Position numbers and translations under genes: made by a program. DNA of 46,165 nt, from positions 1 through 46,165 of the forward strand of contig JAIUOX010000029.1 in assembly GCA_020160955.1 (NCBI GenBank), given 5' to 3'. Shown here piece by piece: positions 1-6,743 of this stretch (position 1 is its first letter; every line of letters begins with the position of its first letter). The DNA is from Pseudomonadota bacterium. GTDB lineage: Bacteria > Pseudomonadota > Alphaproteobacteria > Reyranellales > Reyranellaceae. Below the pieces are notes generated by a model. The model was given only the letters and a program-made list of their open reading frames with translations, was not told the origin of the DNA and did not search any database.

Positions 1-2
1 CG

Positions 3-785
3 TTCCTCCACCGCGTGCTCGACACCGACGAGACGCGCAAGCTCGAGCTCCTGCGCCGCACCTCGGCGATCGGCGCCGGCGACGCGCTGCAGGACCGCAT
101 CCGCTGGATCACCGACGACCCGCGGCCGCGCTTCGCGATCGCCGCGCACGACACCGGGCTGACCATCGGCGCGTCGCGCAAGACCGACGGCGCCGACCGC
201 TACTGGCGGGTGTCGCAGTACATGATGCCGAACCACGCGCTGGTGCCGGTCGCCTTCCCCGGCGACGTCTACCACGGGCAGTGCTGGGTCCCGGTCGACG
301 ACACGACGTGCTGGATCTACACCTACAGCTGGCTGCCCGACCGGCCCTTCACCGCCGCCGAGCGCGAACGCTACGCTGGCGGCCTCAGCCTGCATGCCGA
401 GGTCGACTCGTCCTACATGCCGCTGCGCAACCTGCGGAACGAGTACGGGCTCGACCGGCAGGCGCAGAAGACCCTGAGCTACACCGGCATTCCCGGCGTC
501 AGCGAGCAGGACGCGGCCATCCAGGACAGCCAGGGCCCGGTGCAGGACCGCAGCCGCGAGCACCTCGGCCCGACCGATGCCGGCATCGCCGAGTTCCGCA
601 AGATGCTGCTGGCCAACGCCCGTGCGCTGCAGCAGGGCACGCCGCCACCCGCCGCGGCCCGCGCCCGGGGATACGCGCTGCGCGCCGGCGGCTGGGTCGC
701 ACCGGCGCAGGCCGACCTCGCGGCGGTGATGGACCAGCGCTTCGGACCCGGCCGCGGCTACGTCGGGGACGAATACGGGCTCTAG
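3..785 (+). CDS. Rieske-type aromatic ring-hydroxylating dioxygenase, large subunit, C-terminal part (5' truncated)
   Basis: The reading frame is open from the first bases of the window, so the gene begins upstream; the GTG at 15 is just an in-frame codon. What is visible is about 260 residues of the catalytic (SRPBCC-fold) half of an oxygenase alpha subunit of the phthalate 4,5-dioxygenase type. Recognisable stretches are MMPNHALVPVAFPG, QCWVPVDDTTCWIYTYSW and the tail with IPGVSEQDAAIQDSQGP, RSREHLGPTDAGI and FRKMLL. The Rieske [2Fe-2S] domain and the iron ligands should lie upstream, outside the window. Such enzymes hydroxylate aromatic acids with electrons from a reductase; the substrate cannot be told from this end. 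No reductase is nearby. Confidence 0.8.
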   Translation, partial: FLHRVLDTDETRKLELLRRTSAIGAGDALQDRIRWITDDPRPRFAIAAHDTGLTIGASRKTDGADRYWRVSQYMMPNHALVPVAFPGDVYHGQCWVPVDDTTCWIYTYSWLPDRPFTAAERERYAGGLSLHAEVDSSYMPLRNLRNEYGLDRQAQKTLSYTGIPGVSEQDAAIQDSQGPVQDRSREHLGPTDAGIAEFRKMLLANARALQQGTPPPAAARARGYALRAGGWVAPAQADLAAVMDQRFGPGRGYVGDEYGL

Positions 786-920
786 CGCTGGTCACGCCGC
801 CACCGCGGGGTGATCCGCCCCCCCGGGGCGCGCCGTAGACGGTGCTGGAGGTTGCGTTTCCGCCTCCGCCCGTCCGCCGTCGCCATTACACCCCCGGCGC
901 GCGCGGCCGGATGACCTCGC

Positions 921-967
921 GATGACCGGCCGTCACGTCCCACCCTGGACGGCCGGTCATCCTTTTC
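921..967 (+). terminator. Perfect 14-bp inverted repeat, probable terminator
   Basis: Positions 921-934 and 948-961 are exact inverted copies separated by 13 nt, followed on the plus strand by CTTTTCC. It lies between the oxygenase end (785) and the convergent membrane-protein gene (stop at 985), so it can serve both. The T-run is short, so efficiency is uncertain. Confidence 0.6.
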
Positions 968-984
968 CGCCGCGCCGCGCGGGC

Positions 985-1470
985 CTAGTGCTGGTGGCCG
1001 GCCGCGCCGCCCATGACGGCGGGATCGAGCATGCCGAACACCATGGCGATGTGCCCGACGACCAGGAACAGCGCCACGAAGGCGGCATGCAGGCCCATGC
1101 GGCCGTGCTCGTCGCGCCCCCGGCCCAGCAGGCCGAGGTCGAGCAGCGAGAGACCGAGCAGCGGCACCACGCCCAGCAGGTAGAAGCCGACGGCGATCAC
1201 GTCGGCGGCGCCGCGCCAGCCGTTGGCCACGGTCAGCGGCACCACGGCGGTGTTGAGCAGGTAGAGGAAGATGCCGAGGAAGTAGAAGCCGACGACGATG
1301 CTGCAGACCCGGTTCAGCATCCGCACCGCGCCGTGATAGGCGCGCGTGTAGAGGATGTAGAGCTCGGTGACCGCGATGGTCTCCGCCAGCACGATCGGCA
1401 CCGCCATGAAAATCACGAGGTTCCACGGCTGGTTGGTCGCGAGAAGCTCCATGTAGTGCGTCATGCCCAC
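985..1470 (-). CDS. Small multi-pass membrane protein (DUF6803-like)
   Basis: About 161 residues, almost all hydrophobic, with four to five membrane segments: LVIFMAVPIVLAETIAV, VVGFYFLGIFLYLLNTAV, VIAVGFYLLGVVPLLGL and AAFVALFLVVGHIAMVFG. The N-terminus MTHYMELLATNQPWNL and the ETIAVTELYILYTR helix are what I recall of a conserved bacterial family of unknown function. I chose the GTG at 1470 because AGGAGG lies 6 nt upstream of it; the ATG at 1464 is the alternative. The longer open frame up to 1560 would add an Arg-rich, non-conserved leader. The C-terminus is GHQH. A perfect CRP-type palindrome (1545-1562) lies 75-92 nt upstream. Function unknown. Confidence 0.75.
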   Translation of the reverse strand: MGMTHYMELLATNQPWNLVIFMAVPIVLAETIAVTELYILYTRAYHGAVRMLNRVCSIVVGFYFLGIFLYLLNTAVVPLTVANGWRGAADVIAVGFYLLGVVPLLGLSLLDLGLLGRGRDEHGRMGLHAAFVALFLVVGHIAMVFGMLDPAVMGGAAGHQH

Positions 1471-1544
1471 GGTGCGCCTCCTGTGTGATCGGGGACGCGA
1501 CCCTACGGCACCGCGCGCCGCCGCGAGCAGCGACCCAAGCGCGC

Positions 1545-1562
1545 GTGTGAGGTCGCTCACAC
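1545..1562. promoter_or_regulatory. CRP/FNR-family operator candidate, perfect half-sites
   Basis: GTGTGAGGTCGCTCACAC has perfect GTGTGA/TCACAC half-sites around a 6-nt centre, matching the CRP consensus TGTGA-N6-TCACA. It lies immediately beyond the stop of the candidate selenoprotein gene (1568) and upstream of the membrane-protein gene starting at 1470. Confidence 0.6.
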
Positions 1563-1567
1563 CGTCG

Positions 1568-2182
1568 CTAGGACGAGGGCGGCTTTGGTCGCGGGATCGG
1601 GCAGGCGCCGGCGATCACGTCGCCAGCCTCGGCATCGCGGACCGTGTCGGCGTCGAGATCGGTGCGGAAGGTCGCATGGAAGCGGTTGATCATGTTGCTG
1701 AGCCCGACCGTCAGCGTGATGTCGACGATCTGCGGCGTCGAGAAGTGGCGGGCGAGCGCGCCGAAGGTCTCGTCGTCGATCGGCTCGAGCCGCGTCGACT
1801 TGCGGGCGTAGGCGATGATCGCCGCCTGGCCCGGCGCGTAGAGGTCCGCCGGCAGCGGATCGTCGGCCAGCCGCGCCATCTGCTCTTCCGTCAGTCCTAT
1901 GCTCCGACCGAGCACCGTGTGCGTGGGGATTCAATAGTAGCAGTCGTTGACCACGGTGGCCGTGAGGTAGGCCAGTTCGGCGTCGCGCGGCGGCAGCGTC
2001 GACCCCGAGCGGTAGACGACGCGGATCAGCTCGCTGATCGCCCGCCCCGCCTCCGGCCGGTTGGCCAGCGCGCGGTAGAGGTTGAGCATCTTGCCGCGCG
2101 CCTTGGCGGTCTGCTCGAGGAAGGCGCGGCTGTCGTCGGGCAGGCTCGGGTCGGTGTCCTGCAGCAGGGGAATGCGGGCCAT
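1568..2182 (-). CDS. AhpD/carboxymuconolactone decarboxylase-like protein with in-frame TGA at the CxxC motif (candidate selenoprotein)
   Basis: Read through the TGA at 1931-1933, the frame gives a 204-residue protein starting MARIPLLQDT and ending in PKPPSS. It belongs by motif to the AhpD/CMD peroxidase-like family, whose active site is CxxCxxxH. Here residues 81-88 read C-Y-Y-(TGA)-I-P-T-H, so the stop sits exactly where the second, reactive cysteine belongs and the catalytic His is kept. Coding character continues in the same frame on both sides, ruling out a frameshift. A SECIS-like hairpin follows at 1899-1915. Family members act as thiol- or selenol-dependent peroxidases/reductases. 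The ATG at 2182 has an AGGAT sequence upstream. The alternative is a one-base nonsense mutation (TGC or TGT to TGA). Selenocysteine machinery is not in this window. Confidence 0.7.
1899..1915 (-). promoter_or_regulatory. Candidate bacterial SECIS hairpin
   Basis: On the minus strand GTGCTC-GGTCG-GAGCAT forms a 6-bp stem (one G-U) with a 5-nt loop starting GG. The loop begins 21 nt after the TGA, inside the spacing described for bacterial SECIS elements, which also need a G among the first two loop bases. The stem forces the codons GGT and ATA, both rare in this GC-rich coding DNA, which suggests selection on RNA. The lower stem is weak (TCC/GGA). Confidence 0.5.
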
Positions 2183-2239
2183 GGCGCGATCCTAGCGGCC
2201 AAGCCGCCCGCGGTCACCGCGACCGGCCTTTCGGTGCTG

Positions 2240-2255
2240 TGTGAGAGAGATCACT
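2240..2255. promoter_or_regulatory. CRP/FNR-family operator candidate in divergent promoter region
   Basis: TGTGAGAGAGATCACT fits TGTGA-N6-TCACA at nine of ten conserved positions and shares the GTGTGA half-site with the palindrome at 1545-1562. It lies in the 98-bp divergent spacer between the candidate selenoprotein gene (start 2182) and the IclR-like HTH gene (2281). Confidence 0.5.
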
Positions 2256-2280
2256 TACGGCGCGGCGGAACTGGACTGGA

Positions 2281-2568
2281 ATGGCCGCCATGACGACACG
2301 CACCGTCAGTCGCGCCTTCGAGGTGCTGGAAGCGCTGGCCGCGCAACCGCAGGGCCTGCGCCTGCACGACCTCAGCCGCTCCGTCGGCCTGCACAAGTCG
2401 ACGGTCTTCCGGCTGGTGCGCACGCTCGTGCAGCTGGGATACGTCCGCCAGGCCGGTGACCGCGACCTCTATGCGCTGAGCCCGGCCAAGCGGCTGGTCG
2501 AGGTCCGGCCGGCCCCGGAGCCGGCCCCGACCTTGGCCCCACCCCCGGCAGGGACCGCCGCGCCGTGA
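2281..2568 (+). CDS. HTH-only IclR-like DNA-binding protein
   Basis: The protein has 95 residues. Residues about 8-70 form an IclR-type winged helix-turn-helix (RAFEVLEALAAQPQGLRLHDLSRSVG, then HKSTVFRLVRTLVQLGYV). The usual IclR effector-binding domain of about 170 residues is missing, and the protein ends in a Pro/Ala-rich tail (PAPEPAPTLAPPPAG). A second ATG at 2290 is an alternative start. It overlaps the next gene by 4 nt (GTGA), so the two are translationally coupled, and it is divergent from the candidate selenoprotein gene. A role as local regulator of that spacer is inference. Confidence 0.7.
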   Translation: MAAMTTRTVSRAFEVLEALAAQPQGLRLHDLSRSVGLHKSTVFRLVRTLVQLGYVRQAGDRDLYALSPAKRLVEVRPAPEPAPTLAPPPAGTAAP

Positions 2569-2951
2569 GCGGACCGCCGGCCGGCGAAGCGGGCATCCAC
2601 GCCTACCTGCGGCACCAGGCGGAGGCGCGGCGCGCGGCCTATGTCGCCGACGGACGGCGCTATGCCGGCCTGCCGCAGGCCGGGCTGGAGACCGCGTGGG
2701 CCGAGGCCTTCGTCGCGATGTGCCTGCACGGCGACCCGTCGCGGGTCCGCGACCTCGACGACCTGACGGCCGAGATCGGGCTGCGCGACCGGCCGGTCCC
2801 GGCCCACCTCGTGGCCCACGCCATGCCCGGCATCCGGGCGCGGGCGCGGCAACGGCTGGACCTCGGCTTCATCGCCGACTTCGGCGAGCGCGTCGGGGCG
2901 TTCCTGCGCCAGGAGACCGAGGACGGCCGCGACCCGCGCGTCGCGGGCTGA
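2565..2951 (+). CDS. Hypothetical protein coupled to the HTH gene
   Basis: A 128-residue, charged, Arg/Ala-rich protein beginning at a GTG that overlaps the stop of the IclR-like gene. No domain is recognised. It is predicted soluble and mostly helical (GIHAYLRHQAEARRAAYVADGRRYAG, then a C-terminal FIADFGERVGAFLRQE). It is not the missing IclR effector domain by any motif I can see. The 4-nt overlap suggests the two proteins are made in step and may work together. It contains one cysteine. Confidence 0.55.
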   Translation: MSGPPAGEAGIHAYLRHQAEARRAAYVADGRRYAGLPQAGLETAWAEAFVAMCLHGDPSRVRDLDDLTAEIGLRDRPVPAHLVAHAMPGIRARARQRLDLGFIADFGERVGAFLRQETEDGRDPRVAG

Positions 2952-3042
2952 ATCGGTTGTACCGGGCGGCCGGGCGTCCTGTACGCTCGGTCCTCCGTAC
3001 GCGTTCGACCGACCCGACACTCCCGCCCGCAGGAGAACGGCC

Positions 3043-3645
3043 ATGACCGTGTTGTTCCACGACGGCAATCGACAGCTCCAGGACCAGTTCGACAGCCGCC
3101 GCATCGCCGACCGGCTCGAGGAGAAGCTGACCCGGCGCGCCTTCAGCCCCTCGGACCGCGCCTTCATCGAGGGCGCGATGGCCTTCTTCCTGGCGACCGC
3201 CGATGCCGCGGGTCGTCCCGATTGCTCGTTCAAGGGCGGCGCGCCGGGCTTCGTGCGGGTGGTCGGCGACGACGAGCTGGCGTTCCCCGACTACGACGGC
3301 AACGGCATGTTCAAGAGCCTGGGCAACATCGTCGCCAATCCGGCCGTCGGGCTGCTGTTCATCGACATGGGCAGCCAGCCGCGCCGCCTGCGCGTCAACG
3401 GCACCGCGCGGGTCAGCCGCGACGACCCGATGATGCAGCGCTTCGCCGGCGCGCAGCTGCTGGTCCGCGTCAAGGCGCAGGCGATCTTCCCGAACTGCCC
3501 GCGCTACATCGTGACGCCGGGCGCGACCGAGCCGTCGACCTACGCGCCGCGGCCCGGCTACCAGCCGCCGGAGCCGGCGTGGAAGGGCTTCGACGACTTC
3601 AAGGACTACGTTCACCCGCGGCAGAAGACTCCCGACGGGCTCTGA
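3043..3645 (+). CDS. Pyridoxamine 5'-phosphate oxidase-family (split-barrel flavin) protein
   Basis: This 200-residue protein has the split-barrel pattern of the PNPOx-like superfamily. A strand around FLATADAAGRPDCSFKGG is followed by FVRVVGDDELAFPDYDGNGMFKSLGNIVANPAVGLLFIDMG, then RLRVNGTARVS and the late NCPRYI motif. Members bind FMN or F420 or degrade haem; this subgroup is usually annotated only to family level. AGGAGA lies ahead of the ATG. It stands alone, about 90 nt after the HTH/hypothetical pair. The substrate is unknown, and the true PdxH role is unlikely because the motifs and length differ. Confidence 0.8.
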   Translation: MTVLFHDGNRQLQDQFDSRRIADRLEEKLTRRAFSPSDRAFIEGAMAFFLATADAAGRPDCSFKGGAPGFVRVVGDDELAFPDYDGNGMFKSLGNIVANPAVGLLFIDMGSQPRRLRVNGTARVSRDDPMMQRFAGAQLLVRVKAQAIFPNCPRYIVTPGATEPSTYAPRPGYQPPEPAWKGFDDFKDYVHPRQKTPDGL

Positions 3646-3778
3646 CGTCCCGGCGACCGTCCACGCCCTGGCGCCGGACCGCCAGCCTCGTTGCGCCAAA
3701 CCTCTTGGGCCGTCCGGTTGCCATCGCCGCCGGAATGGGCGGAAGATGGGTCCGCGTCCGCGTGGTCCGGGAACGAGA

Positions 3779-4267
3779 ATGACGATTCCGCCTTTCAGCC
3801 TGTCGAACATCGTCACCGTCCTGCTGGCCCTCGCCTGCATCCTGGTCGTCCTGCACCAGCGGCGGACCCATCGCGTCAACGTGGCGCTGACCGGCGCCCT
3901 CGCCGTCGCGGCGGTGGTCGTCGCCCTGCTGCTGCTCACCGAGGAGCTGAACCCGACGCCGTACCGCGACGCCATGTGGCTGGGCGGGCTGGTCCTCGGC
4001 TTCGCGGCCGGCCGGTTCCGGGCACGGCGCCTGGCCGTCGAGTTCCGCCCCGGGGCGCACCTCGCCGCGGGCAGCTTCAGCGCCGACCGTCTCGCCGTGT
4101 CGGCGCTGCTGCTCGCGGCCGCCGGGTTGGACCTGGTGTTCGTCCTGCAGCGGCAGCCGCTGGTCCCGATGATCTACCTGGCCACGGCGGCGGCGCTGGG
4201 CGCCGGCTACCACGCCGGCTGGTGCTACGCGGTGATCGCCCGCATCGTCGCGCTCAAGGCGCTTTGA
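3779..4267 (+). CDS. Hypothetical integral membrane protein
   Basis: A 162-residue protein with about five hydrophobic segments (roughly residues 8-26, 34-54, 66-79, 104-123 and 130-157). I chose the ATG at 3779 because the frame opens with MTIPPFSLSNIVTVLLALA; the upstream GTG at 3746 would add an Arg/Pro-rich stretch that does not look like protein. A basic loop (RFRARRLAVEFRPG) sits between segments 3 and 4. No family is recognised. The secreted/Mrr protein follows after 43 nt on the same strand, so they may be co-transcribed. Confidence 0.6.
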   Translation: MTIPPFSLSNIVTVLLALACILVVLHQRRTHRVNVALTGALAVAAVVVALLLLTEELNPTPYRDAMWLGGLVLGFAAGRFRARRLAVEFRPGAHLAAGSFSADRLAVSALLLAAAGLDLVFVLQRQPLVPMIYLATAAALGAGYHAGWCYAVIARIVALKAL

Positions 4268-4310
4268 ACGGGGAGTTGCGCGAACGGCAAGGCGTACGAC
4301 ACTCTACCGC

Positions 4311-5780
4311 GTGACCAGGAACAGACTGCGCGTTGTGGCCCTGGCCGGGCTCGTCGGGGCGATCGGCCTGCTGACCGTCGCCGGGGCACAGGCCCAGTCA
4401 GGCGCCGGCGCCGTGCCGGTGCAGGAGTGCGACAGGCTCGCTGCCAATCCGACCGATCCGGCGCGGAGCCCCGATGTCCGGGGTGTCCAGTTCACCGAGT
4501 TGCAGAACAACGTCGAGGCCGCCATCTCTGCCTGCCTGGGGGCGGTGAACGCCTATCCGGCCATCCCGCGCTTCAAGTACCAGTTGGCGCGCGCCCTCCA
4601 GCTGCGCGACAGGAGGGCCGCCTTCGCGCTTCTCCAGCAGCTCGTCGACGCGAACTATGCCGCCGCGTTCGACAACCTCGGATGGATGATCCTCAACGAG
4701 ACGCGGGACTATCCGAAGGCCATCGAACTCTTCAAGGCCGGCATGGCGCTGGGCGACGCCGATTGCGCCGCCAGCCTGTTCACGATGATCGAGGACAACC
4801 GGTGGCAGCCCCCGGATCGGGACAAGACCCGGATCGCCCTCCTCGAGAAGGCCGCCGCCGCCGGCCATGCCGGCGCGCTCGCCGCGCTGGGCACGGAACG
4901 CGCCAAGGCGGCCAGGCCCCCGTCCTCGTCCTCCTCGTCGTCCCCATCTCGCCCAGCGCCGCCTTCCCCGACGAACCAGCCGTCGGCACGGGCCGGCGAC
5001 GTCGCGCCGCGCGAGCCGGCCCGTCCCGCGGCCGGCACGATGTCCGACGATGGCGAGGGCCCCAACCTCCCTCTCCTGCTGCTGCTGGCCGGCATCGCGA
5101 TCGTTGGCCTCGGCTGGTACAGCCGGGTGCGGGCGCGCAAGAACTTCATCGCCAAGGTCAGCCAGATCTGCGCCGGGCACGCGGACGCCCTGGGACGACG
5201 CTATCGCCAGCTGGTGAAGGAGGATGACTACGGTCGCACCGACTTCGCGCGGTGGGGCAAGGAGGTGGTCTACTTCGCGCAGACCCAGGTCGTGCCGGCC
5301 CTGAGCGCCAGCCAGCAGAAGCTGTTCGAGGATCGCACCCAGCAGGTCCTGGAGATCATCACCGCGACGGCCCTGGCGGCTCGCCTGCAGATGGCGGAGA
5401 AGGTCACCGAGGCCGATGTCGGCAGGATGGGCGGCGCGGAGTACGAACAGCATTGCGCCGACCTGCTGCGCAACGCCGGCTGGGCCGTCCGGGTGACCAA
5501 GGGAAGCGGCGACTTCGGCATCGACCTGGTCGCCGAGAAGGCCGTCAAGGAACGGCCCCGCCGGGTGGTCCTGCAGTGCAAGCGCTCTTCCGCCCCGATC
5601 GGGCTGTCGGCCGTCCAGGAGGCGATGGCCGGCAAGGAGTACGACAAGGCGGACACCGCCGTCGTGGTCTCGAACCAGCGCTACACGCCGGCGGCCGAAA
5701 GCATGGCCGCCACGGCCCGGGTCCTGCTCCTGCACCACTCCGATCTTCCAGCACTCGAACGATTGCTGGAGAGCCGGTGA
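4311..5780 (+). CDS. Signal peptide / Sel1-TPR-like / TM / Mrr-type restriction endonuclease fusion
   Basis: A 489-residue protein from a GTG start. Residues 1-28 are a signal peptide (cleavage near AQA/QS). Residues about 38-198 are Sel1/TPR-like helices (YPKAIELFKAGMALGDADCAASL, LLEKAAAAGHAGALAALG). Residues 203-245 are a Ser/Pro linker with a run of eight or so serines. Residues 253-270 are a membrane segment (PLLLLLAGIAIVGLGWY). A helical region follows, and residues 374-487 are an Mrr-like nuclease: GAEYEQHCADLLRNAGW, GDFGIDLVAE (D405) and LQCKR (Q422, K424), the intact D...QxK catalytic set. The predicted topology is repeats outside the cytoplasm and nuclease inside. Mrr enzymes cut DNA, often modified DNA. 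Linking an envelope sensor to a nuclease suggests stress or phage response, which is inference. Confidence 0.75.
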   Translation: MTRNRLRVVALAGLVGAIGLLTVAGAQAQSGAGAVPVQECDRLAANPTDPARSPDVRGVQFTELQNNVEAAISACLGAVNAYPAIPRFKYQLARALQLRDRRAAFALLQQLVDANYAAAFDNLGWMILNETRDYPKAIELFKAGMALGDADCAASLFTMIEDNRWQPPDRDKTRIALLEKAAAAGHAGALAALGTERAKAARPPSSSSSSSPSRPAPPSPTNQPSARAGDVAPREPARPAAGTMSDDGEGPNLPLLLLLAGIAIVGLGWYSRVRARKNFIAKVSQICAGHADALGRRYRQLVKEDDYGRTDFARWGKEVVYFAQTQVVPALSASQQKLFEDRTQQVLEIITATALAARLQMAEKVTEADVGRMGGAEYEQHCADLLRNAGWAVRVTKGSGDFGIDLVAEKAVKERPRRVVLQCKRSSAPIGLSAVQEAMAGKEYDKADTAVVVSNQRYTPAAESMAATARVLLLHHSDLPALERLLESR

Positions 5781-5807
5781 CTCCTCCCCGGCGGGGCGAC
5801 GACCCGG

Positions 5808-5846
5808 TCAGGTCACCCGGAAGTTCTTGAGCCGCCAGGGACCCCT
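5808..5846 (-). pseudogene. Relic of the hss 3' end (fragment B)
   Basis: On the minus strand this encodes GPWRLKNFRVT followed by TGA, against DPWQFKNFRVT-stop at the end of intact hss (7915-7953). About 32 of 38 bases match, including the stop codon. No full frame remains. It is in the same orientation as hss and about 2.1 kb from it. Confidence 0.7.
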
Positions 5847-5861
5847 TCTCTTCTCAGCAGG

Positions 5862-6308
5862 TCAATCGACTCCGACCATGGTCCCTCTGCATGCAGGCGT
5901 GAGGCATGCGCAGGAGTATGATTCAGCCGATTGAGATTCATCGACCGCAAGCGCGTAGTCGATGAAAAGCTCCTCTCCTGCTGCAATGGCGCGTAGCGCG
6001 ACGATGTCGAGCTGCAGCAAGCCGTTGTCTTCCTGGCGCTCGACGGCTTCACAGTTCGGCTGGCAACTGTGATTGAGGTGCCGCAGGTCGTTGCCATCCT
6101 GGGCGCCGTCGATGACTGTCCCGTCCGACAGCTCGAAGAGATAGGTCAGGTCGCTGTCCCACTCTACGGCCTCGACGTCCGAGGCCGACAAGCGTCGACC
6201 TTCATATACGCCCAAGCGTTCGCCAGCAGTGAGGGCACGGTCCGCAAAAAGGCCAAGGCCATGGATCGCGCTGGGGCGGACCTTGAAGAGAAGAGCAGAG
6301 GGCGCCAT
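5862..6308 (-). CDS. SET-domain protein (putative protein-lysine methyltransferase)
   Basis: This 148-residue protein consists almost wholly of a compact SET domain. Motifs in order: IHGLGLFADRALTAGE (residues 15-30), RHLNHSCQPNC (76-86), GEELFIDYAL (111-120) and a post-SET zinc motif C133-x-C135-x4-C140 followed by RG. These are the S-adenosylmethionine and lysine-channel elements of SET methyltransferases, and all look intact. Bacterial SET proteins of this size methylate unknown proteins. The gene has lower GC and less biased codons than its neighbours and lies between two relics of hss, so it was probably acquired. The ATG at 6308 has no clear Shine-Dalgarno sequence. Confidence 0.8.
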   Translation of the reverse strand: MAPSALLFKVRPSAIHGLGLFADRALTAGERLGVYEGRRLSASDVEAVEWDSDLTYLFELSDGTVIDGAQDGNDLRHLNHSCQPNCEAVERQEDNGLLQLDIVALRAIAAGEELFIDYALAVDESQSAESYSCACLTPACRGTMVGVD

Positions 6309-6743
6309 GCAATGAAAAACCGTGCGGAAGGATTGAGTCTGGCCCCGTCCGACAAGCGATCATCTCGCTCATGGCCGGTCGATTGCGAAGGCTGATACAG
6401 CCCCCCAGCATCCCCAATCAAGTGAGCATTTGCCTGGAGGACTCGCCCCTCTGCAGGTGATCAACCGACGCCGTCGTGTCTACACACGAACACAGACGCG
6501 ACGGCTTGTGCTTGGCGGCGTGGGATTGGCAGCTCAAGATATTGGAAAGCGTCAGTATCATACACTGGACGTAGAGGCGCACCTCACACGCTTTGCCATG
6601 GCAGTGTTAGCCAGAGCACAAAAGGTAGCGAGTCGGCTCGGCGCGTTCCGGGAACGGGCGGCCGCGATCCTTGAACGGCGTCCAGCGGAAGTTCCTGGAA
6701 AGCCTCCAGCCGCGAACCAACGCCCCCTCACGGGGCGATACGC
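6309..6743. other. Gene-poor, lower-GC spacer with inverted repeat and hss relic
   Basis: No convincing gene is seen between the SET gene and the hydrolase. It holds an imperfect 11-bp inverted repeat (6471-6481 with 6494-6504, one mismatch) and the second hss relic (6646-6685). A 128-residue plus-strand frame (6430-6816) runs through the relic and into the hydrolase 3' end and is judged fortuitous. Confidence 0.6.
6646..6685 (-). pseudogene. Relic of the hss 3' end (fragment A)
   Basis: On the minus strand this encodes WTPFKDRGRPFPE, against WTPLKDRGGLFPE in intact hss (7966-8005); 37 of 40 bases match. In intact hss the two relic-equivalent segments are 12 nt apart. Here they are separated by about 800 nt that contain the SET gene. 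Confidence 0.75.

Noticed and set aside
1557..1934. Frameshift as explanation for the broken AhpD-like gene
   Set aside because: Both halves are in the same frame across the TGA; the alternative frame here is Arg/Ala/Gly-rich and matches nothing.
4911..4965. Serine-codon run as a sequencing error or microsatellite
   Set aside because: It lies in frame in a Ser/Pro linker between two well-formed domains, so it is an ordinary disordered linker.
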